DNA of 64,000 nt, from assembly GCF_037414475.1 (NCBI RefSeq), contig NZ_CP147913.1, forward strand, positions 6,136,001 through 6,200,000, read 5' to 3'. How positions within the stretch are numbered: position 1 is the stretch's first letter; the number at the start of each line of letters is the position of its first letter. The notes beneath the pieces were generated by a model. The model was not told the DNA's origin. It saw only the letters and a program-made list of their open reading frames with translations, and did no database searches. The position numbers and the translations under genes are program-made. Shown here one piece after another: positions 35,261 to 43,477 of this stretch. The DNA comes from Myxococcus stipitatus. GTDB lineage: Bacteria > Myxococcota > Myxococcia > Myxococcales > Myxococcaceae.

Positions 35261-35294
35261 GGAGCCTCTCGCCCCTTCAGCGGCGAGGGGCTCC
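35261..35294. terminator. Bidirectional hairpin between DUF2911 and bshA
   Basis: GGAGCCTCTCGCC (35261-35273) pairs with GGCGAGGGGCTCC (35282-35294) over 13 bp with one G-U pair. The right arm runs into the last codons of bshA, so it can end both convergent transcripts. Confidence 0.6.
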
Positions 35295-36440
35295 GCTCAC
35301 GAGCCGCCGGTAGAGCGACTCGTACTGGTCGATGGCAGGCTCCTTCCTGAATCGCTCGACGACGTCGGCTCGCGCTCGGAGGGAGAAGGCCCGCCACCTC
35401 GCTGAGTCCCGCAGCAACTGGAGCACGTGCCCCGCCATGGCGCGCACGTCTCCCAGCGGGGCGAGGAAGCCCGTCTCCCCGTGGCGAATCACCTCCGGAA
35501 TGCCGCCCACGTCGCTGGCCACCACGGGCACTCCGCAGCTGAGCGCCTCCAGCGCCGCGAGCCCGAAGCTCTCCTGTTCGCTCGGCAAGAGGAACACATC
35601 CGCCGACGCGAGCAGCTTCACGAACTGGTGCTGCTTGCCCGGGAAGGCCACGCGGTGGGACAGCCCCAGTTCGCGCAGCATCCCTTCCGCGGGCGCGCGC
35701 TCCGGTCCATCCCCCACCATCACCAGGCGGCAGGGCATCTGGCGGTGCACCTCCGCGAAGACGCCCACCACGTCGGTGATGCGTTTGACGGGACGGAAGT
35801 TGGAGACGTGGATGAGGACGGGCTCGTGCTCGCCCAGGTCCGGGAAGAGGGCCTTCAGCGACGCGCGCTCACGCCCGGGGGCGTAGTGCTCCGTGTCCAC
35901 GAAGTTGGCGATGACGTCGATGGGGACGCTGTTGGGAATGTTGAAGCCGCTCCACGTCGCGTCGCGGAGGAACGCGGACGGGGTCGTCACCGCGTCGCTG
36001 CGCAGGATGGAGAAGCGGGTCATGGGCAGGTAGCTGGGGTGGATTCCCACCAGCGTCGTGTCCGTCCCGTGCAGCGTGGTGACGATGCGCGGCGCCTTGT
36101 CGCCCAGCACCTCGCGCGCCATCCACGCCGCGGTGGCGTGAGGCACCGCGTAGTGGACGTGCAGCACGTCGAGCTGCTCGGCCGTGGCGACCTCAATCAT
36201 CTTGGAGGCCAGCGCGATGGGATACGCGCCGGAGTGCTGGAGGACGGGGTAGTCGCTCTCCGTCACCTCGTGGAACGTCACGCCCCGAGGCAGGGTGTCC
36301 AGCCGCACCGGGAGCTCCCGGGCGATGAAGTGGACGCGGTGTCCGCGCTCGGCCATGGCCAGGCCGACGCCGGTGGCGACCATGCCGCTGCCACCAAAGG
36401 TTGGAAAGCAGGTGATGGCGACGCGGAGGGGTGGGCTCAT
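35277..36440 (-). CDS. bshA: N-acetyl-alpha-D-glucosaminyl L-malate synthase
   Basis: 387 residues, GT4 glycosyltransferase. It joins UDP-GlcNAc to L-malate, the first step of bacillithiol synthesis. Family-specific motifs include the opening VAITCFPTFGGSGMVATGVGLAMAERGH, LDVLHVHYAVPHA, TTLHGTDTTLVG and YLPMTRFSI. The GT4 donor-site motifs are NFRPVKR, VMVGDGPE and PSEQESFGLAALEALSCGVPVVASDVGGIPEVI. These match BshA rather than generic GT4 enzymes. It is last in the operon; its ATG overlaps the stop of bshB as ATGA. Confidence 0.94.
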   Translation of the reverse strand: MSPPLRVAITCFPTFGGSGMVATGVGLAMAERGHRVHFIARELPVRLDTLPRGVTFHEVTESDYPVLQHSGAYPIALASKMIEVATAEQLDVLHVHYAVPHATAAWMAREVLGDKAPRIVTTLHGTDTTLVGIHPSYLPMTRFSILRSDAVTTPSAFLRDATWSGFNIPNSVPIDVIANFVDTEHYAPGRERASLKALFPDLGEHEPVLIHVSNFRPVKRITDVVGVFAEVHRQMPCRLVMVGDGPERAPAEGMLRELGLSHRVAFPGKQHQFVKLLASADVFLLPSEQESFGLAALEALSCGVPVVASDVGGIPEVIRHGETGFLAPLGDVRAMAGHVLQLLRDSARWRAFSLRARADVVERFRKEPAIDQYESLYRRLVSGAPRR

Positions 36441-37246
36441 CGGCTTTGAGGGAAGAACAGGGGCTTCTCGAAGCTATTCCGGCGGAAGTGCTCCACCGGG
36501 TCGACGAGCCCCAGCATCTCCCGGACGATGTACGGCTCTCCATGGGCCACACCCACCTGGGCGCCATAGAACCTGTCGCGCGCCTCCAGCGAGGAGAGCG
36601 ACAGGGCTGAACCCACCAGGGTGGCGGGAGCGCCCGGGCGCGGCAGCACCTGGCTCGCGTAGCAGTGCACCGCCGCCGTCTTCGTCTCGTACACGGAGGA
36701 CACGTCCACGACGAAGCTGGGCGTGGCGAGGTGCCGCAGCGGGTAGTAGAGCACCTGCCGAGGGGTGAAGGGCGCGCTGGCTGGCTCGGTCTCGAACTTG
36801 CGCACTCCGGCGAAGAACAGCGCGCGGGTGACGAGGGCGCTCGCGGCCTCGTGGTCCGGATGGCGCTCCTCTTCCCAGGGGACGATGACCAGCTCGGGAC
36901 GCAGCCGGCGCAGCACCTCCACCACGCGCGTCACGGCGGAGTGACGTGTGCGCTCGGGCTCGGGCAGCTCGAAGCCGGCCCAGGGATTGAGCCAGCCATC
37001 CGGCAGCTCCAGGTTCTCCCGCACCGTCAGGCCCAGCACCTTCGTGGCGGCCGCTGTCTCCTCGGCGCGGGTCTCCAGCGTGCCGCGAGAGCTCTTCTCC
37101 CCCCGGGACAGGTCGATGATGCCGGTGCGGTGCCCCTGGCTCGCGAGCTTCGCCAGCAGTCCACCGCAGAACAGCTCCACGTCGTCCGGATGCGGACCGA
37201 AGGCCAGGGCCTCCAGTCCGTAGGTCGCGCCTGTCGTGCCGCTCAT
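36437..37246 (-). CDS. bshB1: Bacillithiol biosynthesis N-acetylglucosaminyl-malate deacetylase
   Basis: 269 residues, PIG-L/LmbE zinc deacetylase. It removes the acetyl group from GlcNAc-malate, the second step of the pathway. Zinc and catalytic motif [17 protein letters not shown] (about 16-32), then [22 protein letters not shown] and [15 protein letters not shown]. The segments [14 protein letters not shown] and the C-terminal [24 protein letters not shown] are characteristic of BshB1. Its ATG overlaps the bshC stop by 4 bases, so the three genes are translationally coupled. Confidence 0.92.
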   Translation of the reverse strand: MSGTTGATYGLEALAFGPHPDDVELFCGGLLAKLASQGHRTGIIDLSRGEKSSRGTLETRAEETAAATKVLGLTVRENLELPDGWLNPWAGFELPEPERTRHSAVTRVVEVLRRLRPELVIVPWEEERHPDHEAASALVTRALFFAGVRKFETEPASAPFTPRQVLYYPLRHLATPSFVVDVSSVYETKTAAVHCYASQVLPRPGAPATLVGSALSLSSLEARDRFYGAQVGVAHGEPYIVREMLGLVDPVEHFRRNSFEKPLFFPQSR

Positions 37247-38922
37247 GGCGTCAGGTCCTGGAGGTCTCCGGAGAAGGGGACACACGCGTCGAGCACCTTG
37301 CGCGTGAACTCCCGCGTGCCGAAGCGGCAGGCGTAATAGGACATGCCGTGGATGCGCTCTTGCGGTGCGCCGTCGGGGACGAGCAGGGCCCGCAGCCGGT
37401 CCAGTCGCTCGGCCGCGACGGTGTCGCGCAGCGCGAGCGCCCGGCCATACCGGCCCACGAGTCGCGAGAGCGCGGTGCGGACGGTGCCTCGCGTGCGCTT
37501 GAGCGCATCCAGGAGCTGCGGGTCGAGCTTGAGCATCGCCTCGCCCAACGGCTCCAGCTCCGCGAGGAAGGACTTGAACAGGCGCGCCTCCAGCATGCCG
37601 GCGGATTCGAAGGGCTCCGCCTCGTTGCGCGTGGCCAGCCGCGCCAGCAGGGCTTCGCGGGGCTCGTTGACCTCGTCAGGCGTGAGCTCCAGTTTGTTGA
37701 GCAGCCTGCGAGCCCGGTCATCCACCACACGGAAGCGCGCGCGCGGCACCACCAGGGGCATGGGCCTGCCCGCGTGCTCATAGAGGGGCGGCAGCTGCGC
37801 GAAGTAGGAGATCTCCCCGGGGCCGCCGACATAGGCCGCGGTGGGCAGCAGGGTGTCCTGGAGCAGGGGCCTGAGCAGCGCGGAGGTGGTGAAGCGCAGC
37901 GGCTCGTGCTCGAGCGCGCGCAGCAGTTCGTCCGTCGTCACCTTGGCGCCACCGGGATGGCCCACCAGGCTCCAGATGCCAGGGCCCGCGGGGTCCAACC
38001 GGTAGCGCGCGCCGTCGACTCCCTCCGGTGAGTAGAAGCTCAGCGGCGAGCCGGGGCGGATGTGGACCTGCACGGTGAAGCCCGCTTGGGTCAGCGAGTC
38101 CACGTGGCGGGAGAGCTTGCCGGACAGCGCCTCCGCGTCTTGGAGGGCGAGGCGATGGATGGGGGCCGCGAAGGGCGCGAGGCGCGCGTCCCTCGGGTCG
38201 ATGAACACCAGGCCCTCCTCGGCGAAGATGGAGGCGAGGACCTGGGTGAACGCCTCGGAGAGCGTCGCGTCGGGCCGGTAGGCGCGCTCGAGCAGCTCCA
38301 GATGCTCGGCTGCCTGGGGCTCGGTGCTCAACTCCGCGCGCAGGGCCTCCAGCGCCTGGGTGACACCGGGGCCCAGTCGCTGGTGGGCGACGGGCGCACG
38401 CGAGGCGGCCGCGTCGGCGATGTCCAGGGACACGCGACAACAGGCACCTCTCGGGCTGGCGACGAAACAGTGGTCCACTTCCGGCAGGTCGTGGTCCTCG
38501 GTTTGAAGCCAGAAGACGGGAACACAGGGCCGGCCAGTTTCTTCCCGAAGGGCTTTCGCGTCGGCGATGGCGGCGGCGGCCTTGTAGAGCGTGTAGAGGG
38601 GCCCGAGGAACAGGCCCATCTGTTGACCCGTGACGACGGCGATGGTGCCGGGACGGGACAGCTCCTCGAGATGCCGCTGCCGGGCGGGGCTCGGAGCGAG
38701 CCGCGCGTTCTGGGCCGCGATGATGTCGAGCAGGGCCGGTGAGATGGAGCGAGCGCCCGCGTCCGCTGCGGCCTCCGCGCGAGCGGCGCGGTGACGGAAA
38801 CGGTCGGGCAGGAAGGCGAGCGCGCGTGGGTCTCCCTTGAGCCACGCGGTGGGAAAGGAGGGCGTCACGGAGGCGGTGATAACAGGTCGGCCCCTTGCCG
38901 GCACGGAGAAGGTCGGTGCCAT
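37243..38922 (-). CDS. bshC: Bacillithiol biosynthesis cysteine-adding enzyme
   Basis: 559 residues, close to the usual ~540. BshC adds cysteine to GlcN-malate to complete bacillithiol. Family marks are [24 protein letters not shown] (about 95-118), [64 protein letters not shown] and the C-terminal [10 protein letters not shown]. The nucleotide-binding-like GGPGE segment is intact. No ribosome site is obvious; a GTG a little inside is an alternative start. First gene of bshC-bshB1-bshA and divergent from a PIG-L/symporter operon. Confidence 0.94.
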   Translation of the reverse strand: MAPTFSVPARGRPVITASVTPSFPTAWLKGDPRALAFLPDRFRHRAARAEAAADAGARSISPALLDIIAAQNARLAPSPARQRHLEELSRPGTIAVVTGQQMGLFLGPLYTLYKAAAAIADAKALREETGRPCVPVFWLQTEDHDLPEVDHCFVASPRGACCRVSLDIADAAASRAPVAHQRLGPGVTQALEALRAELSTEPQAAEHLELLERAYRPDATLSEAFTQVLASIFAEEGLVFIDPRDARLAPFAAPIHRLALQDAEALSGKLSRHVDSLTQAGFTVQVHIRPGSPLSFYSPEGVDGARYRLDPAGPGIWSLVGHPGGAKVTTDELLRALEHEPLRFTTSALLRPLLQDTLLPTAAYVGGPGEISYFAQLPPLYEHAGRPMPLVVPRARFRVVDDRARRLLNKLELTPDEVNEPREALLARLATRNEAEPFESAGMLEARLFKSFLAELEPLGEAMLKLDPQLLDALKRTRGTVRTALSRLVGRYGRALALRDTVAAERLDRLRALLVPDGAPQERIHGMSYYACRFGTREFTRKVLDACVPFSGDLQDLTP

Positions 38923-39012
38923 GCACGTGAGGTGTGCATCTGGCCGGACGCGTCATGCGGCATGAAGGCCGTGCGCGCGTGGGTGAAGACCTTGTTGTAG
39001 GGTCCGCCCCGG
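38923..39012. promoter_or_regulatory. Shared divergent promoter gap, bsh operon and PIG-L/symporter operon
   Basis: Only 90 bp separate the bshC and PIG-L start codons, so both promoters lie here and probably respond together. The sequence CTTGTTGTAGGGT close to the PIG-L start resembles a -10 region. No palindromic operator stands out. Confidence 0.5.
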
Positions 39013-41499
39013 ATGCGAAACCTGCTCACCTTTGGCATGGCGTTGGTCATGAGCGTTGGAATCGGGACCCCAGCTCTCGCACAGGCACCTCGACAACCTC
39101 ACGCAGGAGAAATCGCCGCGGGTCTGCGGCGGCTCGGCGTGACAGGCAGCGTGCTCTACGTCGCGGCTCACCCGGATGACGAGAACACACGCTTTCTCGC
39201 CTGGCTGGTGGGAGAGCGCGGCCTGCGCGCGGGCTATCTCTCGCTCACGCGGGGCGATGGAGGACAGAACCTCATCGGCACCGAGCAGGACGAGATGCTC
39301 GGCCTCATTCGCACCTATGAGCTGCTCGCGGCCCGTCGCGTGGATGGCGCGGAGCAGTTCTTCACCCGCGCGCGCGACTTCGGCTACACGAAGTCCGCCG
39401 AAGAGGCGCTGCGCATCTGGGGCCACGACGCGGTGCTGGCGGATGTGGTGCTGGCCATCCGCCGCTTCCAGCCGGACCTCATCGTCACGCGCTTCGACAC
39501 GAAGCCGCCGAACCACGGTCACCACACCGCGTCCGCGCTGCTCGCCGCCGAGGCCTTCACCGCCGCCGCGGACCCGAAGCGCTTCCCGGAGCAGCTCGAC
39601 CTGGTGAAGCCGTGGAAGGCGGACCGGCTGCTCAACAACGTCCCCATCTGGAACCGGAAGCCGGACGCGGACATGTCCGCCTATCTCAAGGTGGATGTGG
39701 GCGGTTACGACGCGCTCCTCGGACGTTCGTGGGGCGAGGTGTCCGCGGAGAGCCGCAGCCAGCACAAGAGCCAGGGCTTCGGTGTCCCGGCCGAGCGTGG
39801 CCCGCTGTTCGAGTACTTCACGCCGCTCGATGGGACGCGCCCCAAGGCCGACGTGTTCGAGGGCCTGGATTTGTCTTGGAGCCGCTGGAAGGGCACGGAG
39901 GCGGTGGCCCGCGCGGTGGATGAGGCGGCGAAGGGCTTCGATGCGCGCGCGCCGCACCGCACGGTGCCCGCGCTGTTGCGAGTGCACGAGGCGCTGTCCG
40001 CGCTGCCCGACGACCATCCGTGGAAGGCCATCAAGCTGCGCGAGACGGAGGCGCTGGTGGCCGCGTGCTCGGGGCTGTTCCTGGAGGCGCGAGCGGCCGA
40101 GGCCGTGGGTGTGCCGGGCGCGACGGTGAAGTTGAACCTGTTCGCGCTGAACCGCTCGCCCGCGGCGCTCAAGCTGGTGAGTGTGTCGTTGCCGGGTGGG
40201 GAGCTCGTGAAGGTGGATGCGGCGCTCGCGGAGCATGCGCCCTTCAAGTTGGACAAGGAGGTGCGGCTGCCCGAGAACGCGGCCATCACCACGCCGTACT
40301 GGCTGCGCAAGCCGGTGTCCGGCGGGATGTTCGCGCTGGACGATGCGGACCGGGCGCTGACGGGGTTGCCGGAAGGGCCCTCGGCGCTGATGGCGTCGTT
40401 CGTCTATGAGGTGTCGGGCCGGCGCATCACGGTGACGCGGCCGGTGGTCTTCGTGTGGACGGACCCGGTGCGCGGCGAGCTGTACCGCGCGTTCGAGGTG
40501 GTGCCCGCCGTCACCGCGACGTTGGAGCGCGACCGGGTGATGTTCCCCAACGGCGCGACGCAGGTCGTGTCGGTGGTGCTGGGCGCGGGGCGCGCGGAGG
40601 CCACGGGGAAGGTTCGCCTGGAGATGCCTCCGGGGTGGAAGTCCGAACCGGTGGAGCACGCGTTCCAGCTCGCCGCGCGCGGCGACGAGAGGACGGTGCA
40701 GTTCAAGGTGACGCCGCCCAAGGGCGCGACGGAGAAGGGGCGCCTGCGCGTCGTGGTGGACCATGGAAACCGCCTGGATTCGTGGCGGGTGCGTTCGGTG
40801 GGGCATGAGCACCTGCCTCCGCTGGCGGTGCGTCAGGCCTCCGAGGGGACGCTGATTCCCTTCGCGCTGACGACGAAGGTGAAGCGTCTGGGTTACATCC
40901 CCGGGCCTGGGGACAAGGTGGCGGAGAGCCTGGCGGCGGTGGGGTACGAGGTGACGGTGCTTCCGGAGGAGCGGCTGGCCTCGGAGAAGCTGGAGCGCTT
41001 CGACGCCATCCTCGTGGGCGTGCGGGCCTTCAACGCCTATCCGCACATCGCGGTGCACCGGGAGAAGTTGCTGAACTACGTGAAGGGCGGTGGGCGGTTG
41101 GTGGTGCAGTACAACACCAACAACCGCGTGGGGCCGCTGGAGTCCTTCGTGGGGCCGTACCCGCTGGAGATTGGCCGAGACCGCGTGACGGATGAGACGG
41201 CGGCGATGGTGACCGTGTCCGCCAACGAGCCGCTGCTCTTGGGTCCCAACCGGCTGACGGCCGCGGACTTCGAGGGCTGGGTCCAGGAGCGTGGGCTCTA
41301 CTTCGCGTCGAAGTGGGATGCGCAGTACCGCCCGGTGTTCGCGTTGAAGGACGCGGGCGAGGAGCCGCAGCGCGGTTCGCTGCTGGTCGCTCGTCACGGC
41401 AAGGGCGTGTTCGTCTACACGGGCCTCGCGTTCTTCCGTCAGCTCCCCGCCGGAGTCCCCGGCGCCTACCGCCTCCTGGCGAACATCCTCGCGCAATGA
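39013..41499 (+). CDS. Large exported PIG-L deacetylase with C-terminal glutamine-amidotransferase-like domain
   Basis: 828 residues. Signal peptide (MRNLLTFGMALVMSVGIGTPALA), then a PIG-L zinc deacetylase domain (about 30-290) with AAHPDDENTRFLAWL, LTRGDGGQNLIGTEQDEML and NHGHHTASALLAAEAF. Beta-sandwich domains follow (about 340-610; NEW3-like VVSVVLGAGRAEATGKVRLEMPPGW), then a ThuA/GATase1-like domain (about 620-828; FDAILVGVRAFNAYPHIAVHREKLLNYVKGGGRLVVQYNT). It should act on an N-acetyl sugar conjugate outside the cytoplasm. Its stop overlaps the next ATG. Its divergence from bshCBA suggests bacillithiol or GlcN-malate as the chemistry, by inference. Confidence 0.85.
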   Translation: MRNLLTFGMALVMSVGIGTPALAQAPRQPHAGEIAAGLRRLGVTGSVLYVAAHPDDENTRFLAWLVGERGLRAGYLSLTRGDGGQNLIGTEQDEMLGLIRTYELLAARRVDGAEQFFTRARDFGYTKSAEEALRIWGHDAVLADVVLAIRRFQPDLIVTRFDTKPPNHGHHTASALLAAEAFTAAADPKRFPEQLDLVKPWKADRLLNNVPIWNRKPDADMSAYLKVDVGGYDALLGRSWGEVSAESRSQHKSQGFGVPAERGPLFEYFTPLDGTRPKADVFEGLDLSWSRWKGTEAVARAVDEAAKGFDARAPHRTVPALLRVHEALSALPDDHPWKAIKLRETEALVAACSGLFLEARAAEAVGVPGATVKLNLFALNRSPAALKLVSVSLPGGELVKVDAALAEHAPFKLDKEVRLPENAAITTPYWLRKPVSGGMFALDDADRALTGLPEGPSALMASFVYEVSGRRITVTRPVVFVWTDPVRGELYRAFEVVPAVTATLERDRVMFPNGATQVVSVVLGAGRAEATGKVRLEMPPGWKSEPVEHAFQLAARGDERTVQFKVTPPKGATEKGRLRVVVDHGNRLDSWRVRSVGHEHLPPLAVRQASEGTLIPFALTTKVKRLGYIPGPGDKVAESLAAVGYEVTVLPEERLASEKLERFDAILVGVRAFNAYPHIAVHREKLLNYVKGGGRLVVQYNTNNRVGPLESFVGPYPLEIGRDRVTDETAAMVTVSANEPLLLGPNRLTAADFEGWVQERGLYFASKWDAQYRPVFALKDAGEEPQRGSLLVARHGKGVFVYTGLAFFRQLPAGVPGAYRLLANILAQ

Positions 41500-41666
41500 G
41501 CCCTCCTGTGAATCCTGACGCCTCGAAGGCGGCTCCCGAGAAGCGGGCGGAGCTGGATGACGCGCCGCCCGTGTTGGGCTCGTGGCGCAACATCTACCTG
41601 TTCGTGGTGGGTGCCTTCGTCCTGTTCGTGTCGCTGACCTGGACCCTCACCTGGGTGTACTCGTGA
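41496..41666 (+). CDS. Small single-span membrane protein coupled to symporter
   Basis: 56 residues. The ATG (41496) overlaps the PIG-L stop as ATGA, and its stop TGA (41664-41666) overlaps the GTG start of the symporter. It has a charged N-terminus (about 1-30) and then one membrane helix, NIYLFVVGAFVLFVSLTWTLTW. Its size and coupling fit an accessory subunit of the symporter. It is easily missed because of its length. Confidence 0.8.
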   Translation: MSPPVNPDASKAAPEKRAELDDAPPVLGSWRNIYLFVVGAFVLFVSLTWTLTWVYS

Positions 41667-43375
41667 CTTCGCTCGACTGGTTGGTCCTCGTCGGAACGAT
41701 TGCGCTCATCGTCGGTTGGGGGATGTGGAAGTCGCGTGGCGCGCGGAACGCGGAGGACTTCCTCCGAGGCAAGCGCGTGCTGAAGTGGCACACCATCGGG
41801 CTGACGGTGATGGCGACGCAGGCGAGCGCCATCACGTTCCTCTCGGTGCCGGGGCAGGCGTACGAAGACGGGATGCGCTTCGTGCAGTTCTACTTCGGAC
41901 TGCCGTTCGCGATGATTCTCATCAGCGCCGTGTTCGTGCCCATCTATTACAAGATGAACGTCATCACGGCGTACCAGTACCTGGAGACGCGCTTCGACTT
42001 GAAGACGCGGCTCCTGGGGGCGTTCCTCTTCCTGGTGCAGCGTGGAATGGCGGCGGGCATCACCCTCTACGCGCCGTCCATCATCCTCTCGACAATCCTG
42101 GGCTGGCCGTTGGAGCCCACGGTGCTGGCCATTGGCGCGGTGGTGATTCTGTACACGGTGTCGGGTGGTGCCAGCGCGGTGAGCCAGACGCAGAAGCAGC
42201 AGATGGTGGTGATGATGAGCGGCATGGTGGTGGCCGCGCTCGTCATCCTCTGGCGGCTGCCCGCGAACGTGGGCTTCGGCGAGGCGGTGGATGTCGCGGG
42301 GACGTTTGGCCGGCTCAACGTGGTGAGCTTCGACTTCAACGTGCAGGATCGTTACAACTTCTGGTCGGGCATCACCGGGGGCTTCTTCCTGGCGCTGTCG
42401 TACTTCGGCACGGACCAGTCCCAGGTGGGGCGCTACCTGTCGGGGAACTCCATCTCCGAGAGCCGGCTGGGCCTGCTGTTCAACGGCGTGCTCAAGCTGC
42501 CGATGCAGTTCATCATCCTCTTCGTCGGCATCCTCGTCTTCGTCTTCTACCAGTTCAACTCGCCGCCGCTGCTCTTCAACGACACGTTGCGCGCGCGGGT
42601 GCAGGCCACGGAGAAGGCGGGGGAGTACGCGGCGCTGGAGTCGAGGTGGGAGCAGGTGCAGTCCAGCAAGCGGGAGCAGTTGGACCGCTATCTGGCCGCG
42701 GGTGACGCGGGAGATGCCGCGGCGCAGGCGAGCATGCGGGAGTCGCTGCGCGCCACCGCGACGGAGGCCAGCGCGATTCGCAAGGACGCGAAGGCGCTGG
42801 TGACGAAGGCGCTGCCCGGGGCGGAGACGAAGGACTCGGACTACATCTTCATCGGCTTCGTGAAGCGTTGGCTGCCGAGCGGACTGTTCGGCTTGCTCAT
42901 CGCGGTCATCCTGTCAGCGGCGATGAGCTCCATCGCGAGTGAATTGACGGCGTTGGGTGCGACGACGACGGTGGACTTCTACCGGCGGTTGGTGCGTCCG
43001 GAGGCATCGGACAAGCACGTGTTGGTGGCATCGAAGTTGTGCACGGTGTTCTGGGGGCTGGTGGCCGTGAGCTTCGCGAGCTTCGCGTCCCTGTTGGACA
43101 ACCTCATCCAGGCGGTGAACATCCTCGGGTCCATCTTCTACGGGACGGTGCTGGGGCTCTTCCTGGTGGCCTTCTTCCTCAAGCACGTGAAGGGGCACGC
43201 GGTGTTCACCGCCGCGGTCATCTCGCAGGCGACGGTGATTGGACTCTTCATGCTCAGCAACATCGGCTACCTCTGGTTCAACGTGATTGGCTGTGCGCTG
43301 GTGGTCGTGCTGAGCCTGGTGGCCCAGGCTGTCATGCCGCGTGAGGTGGACGTGGTTCCGGCGGCGGGGGCGTAA
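41663..43375 (+). CDS. Sodium:solute symporter (SSS family)
   Basis: 570 residues from a GTG that overlaps the small gene's stop (GTGA). LeuT-fold symporter with about 13 membrane segments. The family segments are WHTIGLTVMATQASAITFLSVPGQAYEDG (sodium-site helix 1), YYKMNVITAYQYLETRFDLKTRLLG, and GFFLALSYFGTDQSQVGRYLSGNS. A polar, probably coiled-coil loop of ~90 residues (about 320-410) is inserted between membrane helices. The substrate is not readable. Coupling to the PIG-L deacetylase suggests uptake of the sugar or acid product. Confidence 0.9.
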   Translation: MTSLDWLVLVGTIALIVGWGMWKSRGARNAEDFLRGKRVLKWHTIGLTVMATQASAITFLSVPGQAYEDGMRFVQFYFGLPFAMILISAVFVPIYYKMNVITAYQYLETRFDLKTRLLGAFLFLVQRGMAAGITLYAPSIILSTILGWPLEPTVLAIGAVVILYTVSGGASAVSQTQKQQMVVMMSGMVVAALVILWRLPANVGFGEAVDVAGTFGRLNVVSFDFNVQDRYNFWSGITGGFFLALSYFGTDQSQVGRYLSGNSISESRLGLLFNGVLKLPMQFIILFVGILVFVFYQFNSPPLLFNDTLRARVQATEKAGEYAALESRWEQVQSSKREQLDRYLAAGDAGDAAAQASMRESLRATATEASAIRKDAKALVTKALPGAETKDSDYIFIGFVKRWLPSGLFGLLIAVILSAAMSSIASELTALGATTTVDFYRRLVRPEASDKHVLVASKLCTVFWGLVAVSFASFASLLDNLIQAVNILGSIFYGTVLGLFLVAFFLKHVKGHAVFTAAVISQATVIGLFMLSNIGYLWFNVIGCALVVVLSLVAQAVMPREVDVVPAAGA

Positions 43376-43391
43376 CCGCCTCGGAGTGGCT

Positions 43392-43420
43392 GGGGCGTCG
43401 CGCCGGACTGGCGACGCTCC
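43392..43420 (+). terminator. Hairpin terminator after the symporter operon
   Basis: GGGGCGTCGC (43392-43401) and GCGACGCTCC (43411-43420) form a 10-bp stem with one G-U pair and a nine-base loop, 16 bases after the symporter stop. Confidence 0.6.
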
Positions 43421-43477
43421 TGTGGGCTCCCGTCGTTGGTGTCCGTGGGGTGGCCGCGTCATGATGGGCGCGACCCC

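Noticed and set aside
38953-41496. An 847-codon open frame antisense to the large PIG-L gene
   Set aside because: Low-complexity composition and full overlap with a well-supported gene; no family motifs.
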